The notes below the pieces were generated by a model that made no database searches, was not told the origin of the DNA, and was given only the letters and a program-made list of their open reading frames with translations. The translations under genes and the position numbers were made by a program. From Methanomassiliicoccales archaeon (lineage in GTDB: Archaea > Thermoplasmatota > Thermoplasmata > Methanomassiliicoccales > JACIVX01), in NCBI GenBank assembly GCA_014361295.1, contig JACIVX010000001.1, forward strand, positions 834,293 through 898,292: DNA of 64,000 bases. The letters run 5' to 3'. Positions 47,701 to 53,800 of the stretch are shown here, one piece after another. Position 1 is the stretch's first letter. Every line of letters begins with the position of its first letter.

Positions 47701-47758
47701 CACTGACGAGCAGATCCTGACAATGGTGGAAGCTGCGTTGAGGGAGGGGGTCGCATGA
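44729..47758 (+). CDS. Double-length HdrA flavoprotein (two fused HdrA modules), copy 1
   Basis: This 1009-residue protein holds two HdrA modules. Module 1 (1-450) starts straight at the FAD motif VIGGGIGGVQAA, has FPTNDCSMCI at 52-61, ferredoxin motifs CTGCGICAEHCP near 109 and CIGCGECQKVC near 156, and lacks the N-terminal HdrA domain. Module 2 (from about 455) has the N-terminal domain (VFVCHCGINIGG, ASCTPR) and a second FAD motif VIGGGLAGMTAA near 596. It has no FPTNDC segment or inserted ferredoxin. It ends with CRGCGRCEEVC near 937 and CKGCGACAVAC near 970. The halves are thus complementary. Overlapping mvhD copies flank it. Confidence 0.9.
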   Translation: MPEELVGAALVIGGGIGGVQAALDLADSGFKVYLVDSSPSIGGTMAQLDKTFPTNDCSMCIMAPKLVSAGRHRNIEIISNAEITKVEGRAGQFKVTVTKHYPYINPQKCTGCGICAEHCPIEGPNWFDENLAPRKAIYVPFPQAVPLVYTIEKGMCIGCGECQKVCSAQAIEFKPYDEESRVIEVGAIILSMGFDKFKAFKKREYGYGIFPNVITNSEFERMLSASGPTGGHIIRPSDGDIPKRIAFIQCVGSRDAQLGHGYCSSICCMAALKEAIIAQEHEPDIQCHIFFMDVRAFGKEFEEYRIRAEEEYGIKISRNTRVAGIEEDHATGNLIIRYYRETENQQDELVEETFDLIVLSVGMVPSDDAQRLCKKLGVKLNEFGYCWTSDFSPLETNVPGIFVCGTFSSPKDIPDTVAQGSGVAAKVGSLLSGARGTLVSATEFPEEIDVAGQEPRIGVFVCHCGINIGGIIDVPTVTAYAKTLPHVVYAEDNLYTCSSDTQERIKEKIKEHRLNRVVVASCTPRTHEPLFRNTLREAGLNPYLFEMANIRDQCSWVHMKEKEKATQKAKDLVRMSVMRAALLNPLPTQKVPVKKAALVIGGGLAGMTAALEIAAQGFPVHIVEKERELGGNLRRINYLITGSDPKKILNEIVRKVSENPLIKIHLETTVEDISGYVGNFTTTLSSGEKIEHGVIVVATGGVEYRPKEYLYGVSSRVVTQTEFGKMLAEDKIDAKTVAIIQCVGSRNREFPNCSRICCFTSIANAIELKRRHPETTVYILYKDIRTYGFNEVYYTEAARLGVVFLRYGEDSPPVLKETDGQLELTVKDQFLMEDFIIHPDLVVLNAAVRPNPDNERLAKMLKVPLTKDGYFLEAHMKLRPVDFATEGVFLAGLAHWPKLIEESISQACGAAARAVTILSKDELEAEAVVSCVDEARCRGCGRCEEVCEFSAATVREVAPGVLKAYINPALCKGCGACAVACCTGAITTKHFTDEQILTMVEAALREGVA
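46070..46131 (+). repeat. 62-base tract identical to 55121-55182
   Basis: The DNA encoding the junction between HdrA modules (EIDVAGQEPRIGVFVCHCGI) is identical in the two double HdrA genes, including every synonymous site. The sequence on either side has diverged. Confidence 0.9.
46186..46322 (+). repeat. 137-base tract nearly identical to 55237-55373
   Basis: I count three differences over 137 bases between the two double HdrA genes, in the N-terminal domain of module 2. A 59-base part of the copy at 55303-55361 is also identical to 51365-51423 in the split HdrA. Confidence 0.9.
47326..47418 (+). repeat. 93-base tract identical to 56374-56466
   Basis: This covers the C-terminal FAD-domain segment (DGYFLEAHMKLRPVDFATEG onwards) of both double HdrA genes. 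All third codon positions match. The equivalent region of the split HdrA near 52614 encodes a similar peptide with many silent differences. Confidence 0.92.
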
Positions 47759-48171
47759 ACAGTTTCGAACCGCAGATCATCGCATTCTGCTGCAACTGGT
47801 GTTCGTATGCGGGCGCAGATCTCGCCGGCGTCAGCCGTTATCAATATCCGACCAATGCAAGGATTATCAGGGTTATGTGTTCCGGAAGGGTAGAGCCGCA
47901 ATTCATCCTTAGGGCGTTCGAACTCGGTGCAGACGGCGTTCTCGTCGCCGGTTGCCATATCGGGGATTGCCACTATATCTCTGGCAACGAAAAGTGCCAA
48001 GAAAAAGTCAAAATCACAAGCGAACTGTTGGAGCTTCTGGGAATCGACAGGAGAAGACTGAGGCTCGAATGGATTTCGGCTTCGGAAGGCGCGAAATTCG
48101 CTGAGACGATGCGCTCGTTTACTGAAGAGCTGAAACAACTCGGTCCGAGCCCCTTTAAAGAGGTGAAGTGA
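47755..48171 (+). CDS. mvhD: MvhD-type [2Fe-2S] linker subunit, copy 2
   Basis: This 138-residue copy has FCCNWCSYAGADLAG, VMCSGR, VAGCHIGDCHY and LRLEWISASEG. Its first part is identical in DNA to copy 3 over 66 bases. It lies between double HdrA copy 1 and the HdrD-like gene, overlapping both, so it probably feeds that catalytic subunit. Confidence 0.92.
   Translation: MNSFEPQIIAFCCNWCSYAGADLAGVSRYQYPTNARIIRVMCSGRVEPQFILRAFELGADGVLVAGCHIGDCHYISGNEKCQEKVKITSELLELLGIDRRRLRLEWISASEGAKFAETMRSFTEELKQLGPSPFKEVK
47791..47856 (+). repeat. 66-base tract identical to 53063-53128
   Basis: The start of the MvhD fold (CNWCSYAGADLAGVSRYQYP) is identical in DNA between MvhD copies 2 and 3. A 41-base core of it recurs in copy 4 at 56890-56930. 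Copy 1 differs at many sites. Confidence 0.92.
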
Positions 48172-49331
48172 TGGTCGGGCTGGATGAACTGATCGAGGAG
48201 ACGGGAGCACACGATTGTGTTGAATGTGGCAAATGCACATCTGTTTGCCCAGTCGCTCGCATCAATCCGAAATTTGCACCGCGCCTGATTGTACTGAGAG
48301 TACTCGAAGGCGTTTCAGACAGCTTGAGCAAGGACAGAGACATCTGGTCATGCATCACGTGTGAAATGTGCAATGATATGTGTCCCTACGAAGTGAACTA
48401 CTCAGGGTTCATTCTTGGACTGAGAACGAGAGCGATGAAAGCGGGAAACTTGCCCGATTGTTCTCAATCCGGTGCAGTGCACACCTATCAGCGCCTTATG
48501 GCGAGAGGGGGCAAACAGAACAGGCTGAAATGGGTCACCCCTGAGATGAAAATCAAAGAGAAGGGGGATGTTTTCTATTTCACGGGTTGCGCTGTTCATT
48601 TGGGAACACTCTTCTCCGACAAGGCAGGGGAGCTAAAGAATACGCCAGGCAACTATGTCAAGATACTCAATGCCGCCGGGATCGAACCAGTTGTCAGCAA
48701 CGATGAGGTCTGCTGCGGGCATGACTTGCTCTGGGCTGGTGATGAAAATTCGATGCTGAAGCTGATGGATAAAAACGTCGAAGTGATTCGCAATTCTGGT
48801 GCTAAAACCGTCATTTTCTCATGTCCTGAGTGCTTAAGAACCTTCGAGATTGACTATCAGGACTTTCTTGGCGATTTTGATTTTGAACTCGTTCACATGT
48901 CGGAGTACCTGCTCGATCTCATCGACAACGGAAAATTGAATTTCGATTCCAAAGGAGGGAAAATTACCTACCACGACTCGTGCAGGTTAGGAAGACATCT
49001 CGGCATCTATGATCCGCCACGGGACCTCATCAATGCTTTAGGAATGGAGCTCATTGAGATGCAAAATAACAGAGAAAAAGCAGGTTGTTGCGGTGTTAAT
49101 GCATTTACGAATTGCGGAGAAGTTTCGCAAAAACTGCAGTTGGATCGGCTTCTCGAGGCGGCAGCAACGGGGGCGGATGCGATGCTCACCTTCTGCCCCA
49201 AATGCGTAATCCATTTCAATTGCTTACTAAAAAGTCCGAAACTTCCGATTCCTCATGAAAACGTGAAAATACTCGTGAGGGAATTCGGGAATGTCCTCGC
49301 CGAGCAGCTGCAGAAAGGAGGTGACCGATGA
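48171..49331 (+). CDS. HdrD-like protein (HdrC-HdrB fusion with two CCG domains)
   Basis: This 386-residue protein joins an HdrC-type part to an HdrB-type part. The first 100 residues hold CVECGKCTSVCP and CITCEMCNDMCP. The rest has two CCG domains: FTGCAVHLG, VCCGHD, SCPECL, then DSCRLGRH, GCCGVN, FCPKCV. The order is that of HdrD and of related lactate or glycolate oxidoreductase subunits. Both catalytic cysteine sets are complete. It is a second, different terminal reductase in the cluster, with unknown acceptor. ATG 48171 overlaps the mvhD stop by one base (TGATG). A GTG lies one codon earlier. Confidence 0.88.
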   Translation: MVGLDELIEETGAHDCVECGKCTSVCPVARINPKFAPRLIVLRVLEGVSDSLSKDRDIWSCITCEMCNDMCPYEVNYSGFILGLRTRAMKAGNLPDCSQSGAVHTYQRLMARGGKQNRLKWVTPEMKIKEKGDVFYFTGCAVHLGTLFSDKAGELKNTPGNYVKILNAAGIEPVVSNDEVCCGHDLLWAGDENSMLKLMDKNVEVIRNSGAKTVIFSCPECLRTFEIDYQDFLGDFDFELVHMSEYLLDLIDNGKLNFDSKGGKITYHDSCRLGRHLGIYDPPRDLINALGMELIEMQNNREKAGCCGVNAFTNCGEVSQKLQLDRLLEAAATGADAMLTFCPKCVIHFNCLLKSPKLPIPHENVKILVREFGNVLAEQLQKGGDR

Positions 49332-49738
49332 TGGCCGACAACATCCCGCTCGAATTACAGAATAGGTACTTGATGATTGAACTCTCGTGCGCCGAAAGAA
49401 AATGCAACCCTTGCACTTACCCTAATTGTCAGCGTTTTGTCCGTGAAAAAGGGAAAGGAAAGGTTATTTCAAGTCGAGTTTTTGAATCAGCGCCAGCGCC
49501 TGATCCAGACAAAATGAGGCAGAGATACATTCTTCTAGAACTCTCCTGCGCGGAACGCAAATGTCAACCCTGCACCTATCCGAACTGCCAGAGATTTGAA
49601 AGGGAAGTCGTCAAGAAAAAATCGTTTAAAATGAAGGTTGTCGAATTGTCAGGCGATAATGGACTGAAAGAGCTGATGGCCACTGGAAGAAGGGATCTGC
49701 AGACTCAAGCGCAAAGCGACGTCCCAGGCGGGGGGTAA
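49328..49738 (+). CDS. Small protein with duplicated four-cysteine motif
   Basis: This 136-residue protein contains two near-identical copies of a cysteine motif, ELSCAERKCNPCTYPNCQRF (residues 18-37) and ELSCAERKCQPCTYPNCQRF (71-90). Each has the spacing C-x4-C-x2-C-x4-C, with cysteines at 21, 26, 29, 34 and 74, 79, 82, 87. A Pro-Ala-rich linker joins them, and the tail is polar. I do not recognise the family. The motif could bind zinc or an iron-sulfur cluster. The gene overlaps the end of the HdrD-like gene by four bases and follows a strong GGAGGTGA site, so it probably works with that protein. Confidence 0.75.
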   Translation: MMADNIPLELQNRYLMIELSCAERKCNPCTYPNCQRFVREKGKGKVISSRVFESAPAPDPDKMRQRYILLELSCAERKCQPCTYPNCQRFEREVVKKKSFKMKVVELSGDNGLKELMATGRRDLQTQAQSDVPGGG

Positions 49739-49745
49739 GGGCAAC

Positions 49746-49886
49746 ATGATCATCGAGATGAGATTTGGAACGTCGCTCCAATTGTGGAGATATTCACTTT
49801 CGAATTTCGACTGTTTTGGAAAAGACCGTCGTAAAGGTCTTATTTCAAACTCGTCTGAGGGAATAAGAGAGAACGGAGGGAATTGA
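49746..49886 (+). CDS. Possible 46-residue protein filling the gap before the split HdrA
   Basis: ATG 49746 opens a 46-codon frame (MIIEMRFGTSLQLWRYSLSN at the start). Its TGA lies one base before the TTG of the next HdrA gene. Only a weak AGGG site precedes it. The same bases contain two short hairpins, so the stretch may instead be an untranslated mRNA feature. I recognise no family. Confidence 0.25.
   Translation: MIIEMRFGTSLQLWRYSLSNFDCFGKDRRKGLISNSSEGIRENGGN
49776..49841 (+). other. Two short hairpins in the only sizeable gap of the Hdr/Mvh cluster
   Basis: CTCCA-ATTG-TGGAG (49776-49789) is a five-base-pair stem with a tetraloop. AAGACC (49822-49827) pairs with GGTCTT (49836-49841) across an eight-base loop and is followed by ATTTC. 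They lie between the duplicated-cysteine gene and the split HdrA. They could stop, process or stabilise mRNA there. Confidence 0.4.
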
Positions 49887-49887
49887 G

Positions 49888-51192
49888 TTGGAAAGAGCAG
49901 TATTGGTGATCGGTGGAGGTGTCGCCGGCATACAAGCGTCTCTGGATCTGGCTGACAAAGGTGTGATCGTACATCTTGTCGAGAAAGAGCCCAGCATAGG
50001 GGGGCGAATGGCTCAGCTCGACAAGACTTTCCCAACGAACGACTGTTCTATATGCATTCTTGCGCCGAAGATGGCTGACTGCTACGGGCATCCAAACATC
50101 AACGTTATGACTTATTCAGAAGTTATCGGTCTGGAAGGGAGCAAGGGCCATTTCAAGGTTAAAGTGCTGAAGAAAGCGCGTTATGTTGACGAGGAAAAAT
50201 GCACAGGGTGCGGCGAATGTTTCCAGAAGTGCCCAACTAAAGACATTCCGAACGAATTCGAAATGGGACTTACCACACGAAGAGCAATTTACATGCCATT
50301 CTTGCAGGCAGTTCCAAGAGTTGCAACAATCGACAGAAATCACTGTAAATACCTGACTGAAGGAAAGTGCGGCGTGTGCAAGAAGGTTTGCAAGCGGGAT
50401 GCAATCGATTACAACATGAAAGATCAAATTATTGAACTTGAGGTTGGCGCGATTATCGTCGCGACTGGTTTCGATGTCTGGGATCCGAAGATCGCATCCG
50501 AATACGGCTATGGGAGATTCCCCAACGTCTTCACTGCGATGGAATACGAAAGGATGATCAATGCCGCCGGTCCCACCGGCGGCCATATCAAAAGGCGGTC
50601 GGACGGGAAAGGGCCGAAGAAAATCGCATTCATCCAATGCGTTGGCTCCCGAAACGTGCAGCTGAATCATCCGTACTGCTGCGCCGTCTGCTGCATGCAC
50701 TCGACGAAGGAAGCGATGCTGGCAAAGGAACATGATGAGGAGATCAAAGCAACGATCTTCTACAAAGACATGAGATCATGTGCAAAGGGCTTTTACGAGT
50801 ACGTAGTGAGGGCGAAGACGGATTACGGTGTTGAGTACATCAATTCCGATGGCACGGTGCAGGAGGAAACGGAGAATCATGATCCCATTGTTTCTTATGA
50901 TGTCGCGGGCCGACCTGAACGCAGGGCATTCGATATGGTTGTCTTGGCAACGACACTCGTTCCAAGGCCAGGGACTGTGGAACTCGCGAAAGTTCTTGGA
51001 CTGGCCCTTGATGAATTCGGATTTATCAAATCGAAGGATCGAATACTGGCGCCTGTCGAGACGAATGTGCCAGGCATCTTTGTTGCTGGATACTGCGCTG
51101 GACCGGCCGATATTCCGGAATCGGTTGCGCAGGGATCGGCCGCGGCGGCAAAGGCCGCTGAAGTGCTTCTTGAGTCGAGGGTGTTCGCATGA
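49888..51192 (+). CDS. HdrA module 1 as a separate gene (N-terminal half of split double HdrA)
   Basis: This 434-residue protein matches module 1 of the double HdrA proteins. It starts at the FAD motif VIGGGVAGIQAS and has FPTNDCSICI, ferredoxin motif CTGCGECFQKCP near 105, and a second site with unusual spacing, CKYLTEGKCGVCKKVC, near 152. FIQCVGSR and CCAVCCM follow, then a C-terminal FAD segment ending in ESRVFA. It has neither the N-terminal HdrA domain nor terminal ferredoxins. TTG start at 49888 after GGAGGG. Its stop overlaps the next gene by four bases. QmoA is the nearest family alternative by size. Confidence 0.88.
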   Translation: MERAVLVIGGGVAGIQASLDLADKGVIVHLVEKEPSIGGRMAQLDKTFPTNDCSICILAPKMADCYGHPNINVMTYSEVIGLEGSKGHFKVKVLKKARYVDEEKCTGCGECFQKCPTKDIPNEFEMGLTTRRAIYMPFLQAVPRVATIDRNHCKYLTEGKCGVCKKVCKRDAIDYNMKDQIIELEVGAIIVATGFDVWDPKIASEYGYGRFPNVFTAMEYERMINAAGPTGGHIKRRSDGKGPKKIAFIQCVGSRNVQLNHPYCCAVCCMHSTKEAMLAKEHDEEIKATIFYKDMRSCAKGFYEYVVRAKTDYGVEYINSDGTVQEETENHDPIVSYDVAGRPERRAFDMVVLATTLVPRPGTVELAKVLGLALDEFGFIKSKDRILAPVETNVPGIFVAGYCAGPADIPESVAQGSAAAAKAAEVLLESRVFA

Positions 51193-53030
51193 ATGAAGAA
51201 CCTGTGAGAATCGGTGTGTTTATTTGCCACTGTGGAACGAACATCGGTGGCTTTGTGGATGTTCCCGCCGTCGTCGAATATGCGAAAACGCTTCCTGGTG
51301 TCGTTTTCGCGACAAACAATCTATATACTTGCGCGGAAGACGGTCTGGCATCGATCAGAGACGCGATCAAAGAACACAGACTCAACCGCGTTGTCGTCGC
51401 CTCCTGCACACCGAGGACACATGCACCTCTTTTCCAAGGTGTGTGTGAGGAGGCTGGTTTAAACAAATACCTCTTCACTTTCGTAAACCTCAGGGAGCAC
51501 TGTTCTTGGGTTCATATGAAAGAAAAGGAGAAGGCAACACAAAAGGCGAAAGACCTGGTGAGAGCGGGGGTCGCAAGAGTCAGGCTTCTGCAACCTCAGG
51601 AAGAGGCAAGGATCGAGGTCGAACCGAAGGCGCTCGTCATCGGAGGTGGTGTCTCAGGCATGGTTGCCGCACTCTCCATCGCACAGCAGGGTTTCCCTGT
51701 TTACCTGGTTGAAAAGGAGAGTGAATTTGGAGGTTTCGTGCGAAACCTGAATAACCTCTACCTTGGCGGCAAGGATGCAATGGAGACGATCAAGCCGCTC
51801 ATCGACAAGGTGATGGCAAATGCCAACATCATCAAGTGTCTCAATTCAAGGCTTGTATCAGTCGAAGGATTCATCGGCAATTACAACATCGTGATCGATG
51901 CGAATGGAAAGGAGATCAAGGACAAGGTTGGCGTCATCGTTGTTGCAACTGGCGCGATTGAATATGTACCAGAAGGACTCTATGGATACGATCTCTATGA
52001 AAACGTCGTGACTCTAACGGAATTTGAAATTCTCTGCAAGAAAAAAGCTCTGCCGAAAATCAACAGCATTGCATTCATCCAATGCGTTGGGTCGAGGGGT
52101 CAGGACAAGTCATACTGCTCCAGAATCTGTTGCAATGTCGCAATCAAGAACGCGCTAAACGTCGTCGAGAATTATCAGAACATGCTTGGTCTTGAAACAG
52201 GGGAAATTGTTGAAAAAGTATCAGTCGAGATGAAAGCGCCGGAGGAAATTCTTGAAAGAAGAAGGAGGAGAAGAGGAAGAAGGGAGCGTGGAGAGGAGGA
52301 GGAAGAGGCACCCACACCAGCTGCAGGTAAAATCGAAGTCACAATATTTAACAGAGATATCATGGCCTACGGCGTGGAGCACGAACTCAATTACAATAGG
52401 AGCAGGGAAAAGCATGTAAGATTTGTGAGGTACACGCCGGAAAACCGGCCGAAAGTCTACAAAGAAGGGGACAAGCTGGTCATTGATTACTGGCATGACA
52501 CGCTCAAGATGCAGAGAAAGATGACCGTCGATATGGTTGTTCTATCAACGCCTCTTGTGAACAACCCGGATGCAAAGGAACTGTCGAAGATGCTCAAAGT
52601 GCCACTGGGACAAGATGGATTCTTCCTAGAGGCGCACGTCAAACTCCGCCCGGTTGATTTCGCAACGGACGGCATCTTCGTTTGCGGCACGGCAAAGGGA
52701 CCTGCGGATATCACGGAATGCGTGTTCCAGGCGCAAGCAGCTGCCTCACGAGCCACGATACCACTCGCAAGGGGATTTGTCCAGACAGAAGCCTTAACAG
52801 CAAAAGTCAACCCGACGCTATGCACTGGCTGCGGTACGTGTATCGAAGTGTGTCCGTACAAGGCCATTCAGAAGAATAAGGATGGGGTTGCAGAGGTGAT
52901 CGTAGCGGCCTGCAAGGGATGCGGATGTTGCGGTGCAACATGCCCAGAGGGTGCAATCGACCTCTCGCACTACACAGATATGCAGCTGATTGCAGAAGCA
53001 AAAGCGGCACTACAGGAGGTGATCGAATGA
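51189..53030 (+). CDS. HdrA module 2 as a separate gene (C-terminal half of split double HdrA)
   Basis: This 613-residue protein matches module 2 of the double HdrA proteins. It has the N-terminal domain VGVFICHCGTNIGG-type (RIGVFICHCG, ASCTPR), a FAD motif VIGGGVSGMVAA near 147, FIQCVGSR, and terminal ferredoxins CTGCGTCIEVCP near 543 and CKGCGCCGATCP near 575. A charged insert at about 340-378 is peculiar to this copy: a run of arginines (RRRRRRGRRERG), then acidic residues and EAPTPAAG. The ATG overlaps the previous stop. Its own stop overlaps mvhD copy 3. Confidence 0.9.
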   Translation: MNEEPVRIGVFICHCGTNIGGFVDVPAVVEYAKTLPGVVFATNNLYTCAEDGLASIRDAIKEHRLNRVVVASCTPRTHAPLFQGVCEEAGLNKYLFTFVNLREHCSWVHMKEKEKATQKAKDLVRAGVARVRLLQPQEEARIEVEPKALVIGGGVSGMVAALSIAQQGFPVYLVEKESEFGGFVRNLNNLYLGGKDAMETIKPLIDKVMANANIIKCLNSRLVSVEGFIGNYNIVIDANGKEIKDKVGVIVVATGAIEYVPEGLYGYDLYENVVTLTEFEILCKKKALPKINSIAFIQCVGSRGQDKSYCSRICCNVAIKNALNVVENYQNMLGLETGEIVEKVSVEMKAPEEILERRRRRRGRRERGEEEEEAPTPAAGKIEVTIFNRDIMAYGVEHELNYNRSREKHVRFVRYTPENRPKVYKEGDKLVIDYWHDTLKMQRKMTVDMVVLSTPLVNNPDAKELSKMLKVPLGQDGFFLEAHVKLRPVDFATDGIFVCGTAKGPADITECVFQAQAAASRATIPLARGFVQTEALTAKVNPTLCTGCGTCIEVCPYKAIQKNKDGVAEVIVAACKGCGCCGATCPEGAIDLSHYTDMQLIAEAKAALQEVIE

Positions 53031-53800
53031 GCGATTTCGAGCCAAAAATCCTCGGATTCCTTTGCAACTGGTGTTCGTATGCGGGCGCAGATCTCGCCGG
53101 CGTCAGCCGTTATCAATATCCGACCAATATCAGGATTGTCAGAGTCATGTGCAGCACGAGAGTCAGTCCTCACATCATCCTTGAGGTCTTTAAGGCTGGA
53201 GCCGATGGAGTCATGATCGGCGGATGCCACATTGGGGATTGTCACTATATCACAGGGAACTATTACACTGAAAGAAGGGTCAAACTCACGAAGGAGCTTC
53301 TCGCACTTGCGGGCATCGAGCCTGAGCGCCTGAGACTGGAATGGGTTTCCGCGTCAGAGGGTGAAAAATTCGCCAATGTCGTTACAGATTTTGTCAGGCA
53401 GATAAAAGAAATCGGTCCATCACCCGCCAAGAACAATGAGGAATTGATGACAAGGTTATCCGCAGCGATCCAGGCAGCGAAAATTTTCAGGGTTAAGCTG
53501 CTCTCAGGAAAGGAGCTTAAGCTGACCACTGAGGGCAATGTCTACGGAGAAAAGATCGACCAAGAAAGGATGGATGCGATACTCAAGTCCGTTGCTCAGG
53601 CGGAATTCAAGAGAAGCCTTATTCTTGAATTGACAAAGCACAAAGCGCTTTCTGTAAAAGAACTTGCGGACGCAATTGGGGAAACTCCAGACACGACACT
53701 TGATCACGTTGTTGTTCTGAGATCCAAGAATCTCATTGCGTTGAGCGGAATCGAAGGATCGTCGCCCAAGTATAGGGCGATTCTTGTGGGAGGTGTGTAA
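53027..53800 (+). CDS. MvhD copy 3 fused to a winged-helix-like C-terminal domain
   Basis: This is a 257-residue protein. Residues 1-138 are MvhD (LCNWCSYAGADLAG, VMCSTR, GGCHIGDCHY, LRLEWVSASEG). Residues 140-257 form an added domain. A helical part (MTRLSAAIQAAKIFRVKLLS) and LTTEGNVYGEKID lead into a helix-turn-helix-like segment (HKALSVKELADAIGETPDTT, then LDHVVVLRSKNLIAL). The same domain recurs as a separate gene at 57305-57637. It may sense redox state or bind DNA, or simply support the complex. Start 53027 overlaps the HdrA stop by four bases. The longer open frame is not used. Confidence 0.87.
   Translation: MSDFEPKILGFLCNWCSYAGADLAGVSRYQYPTNIRIVRVMCSTRVSPHIILEVFKAGADGVMIGGCHIGDCHYITGNYYTERRVKLTKELLALAGIEPERLRLEWVSASEGEKFANVVTDFVRQIKEIGPSPAKNNEELMTRLSAAIQAAKIFRVKLLSGKELKLTTEGNVYGEKIDQERMDAILKSVAQAEFKRSLILELTKHKALSVKELADAIGETPDTTLDHVVVLRSKNLIALSGIEGSSPKYRAILVGGV

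Noticed and set aside
47410..48240. 276-codon minus-strand ORF inside the Hdr cluster
   Set aside because: It is antisense to the end of double HdrA copy 1 and to mvhD copy 2. Repeated similar shadows occur opposite the other paralogues (52970-53245, 56458-56940) only because the genes are duplicated.
49888..53030. Interpretation of the 434- and 613-residue genes as QmoA and QmoB
   Set aside because: Sizes are similar, but the sequences match the two halves of the neighbouring double HdrA proteins more closely. MvhD is a separate gene here and no qmoC or sulfate reduction gene is present.
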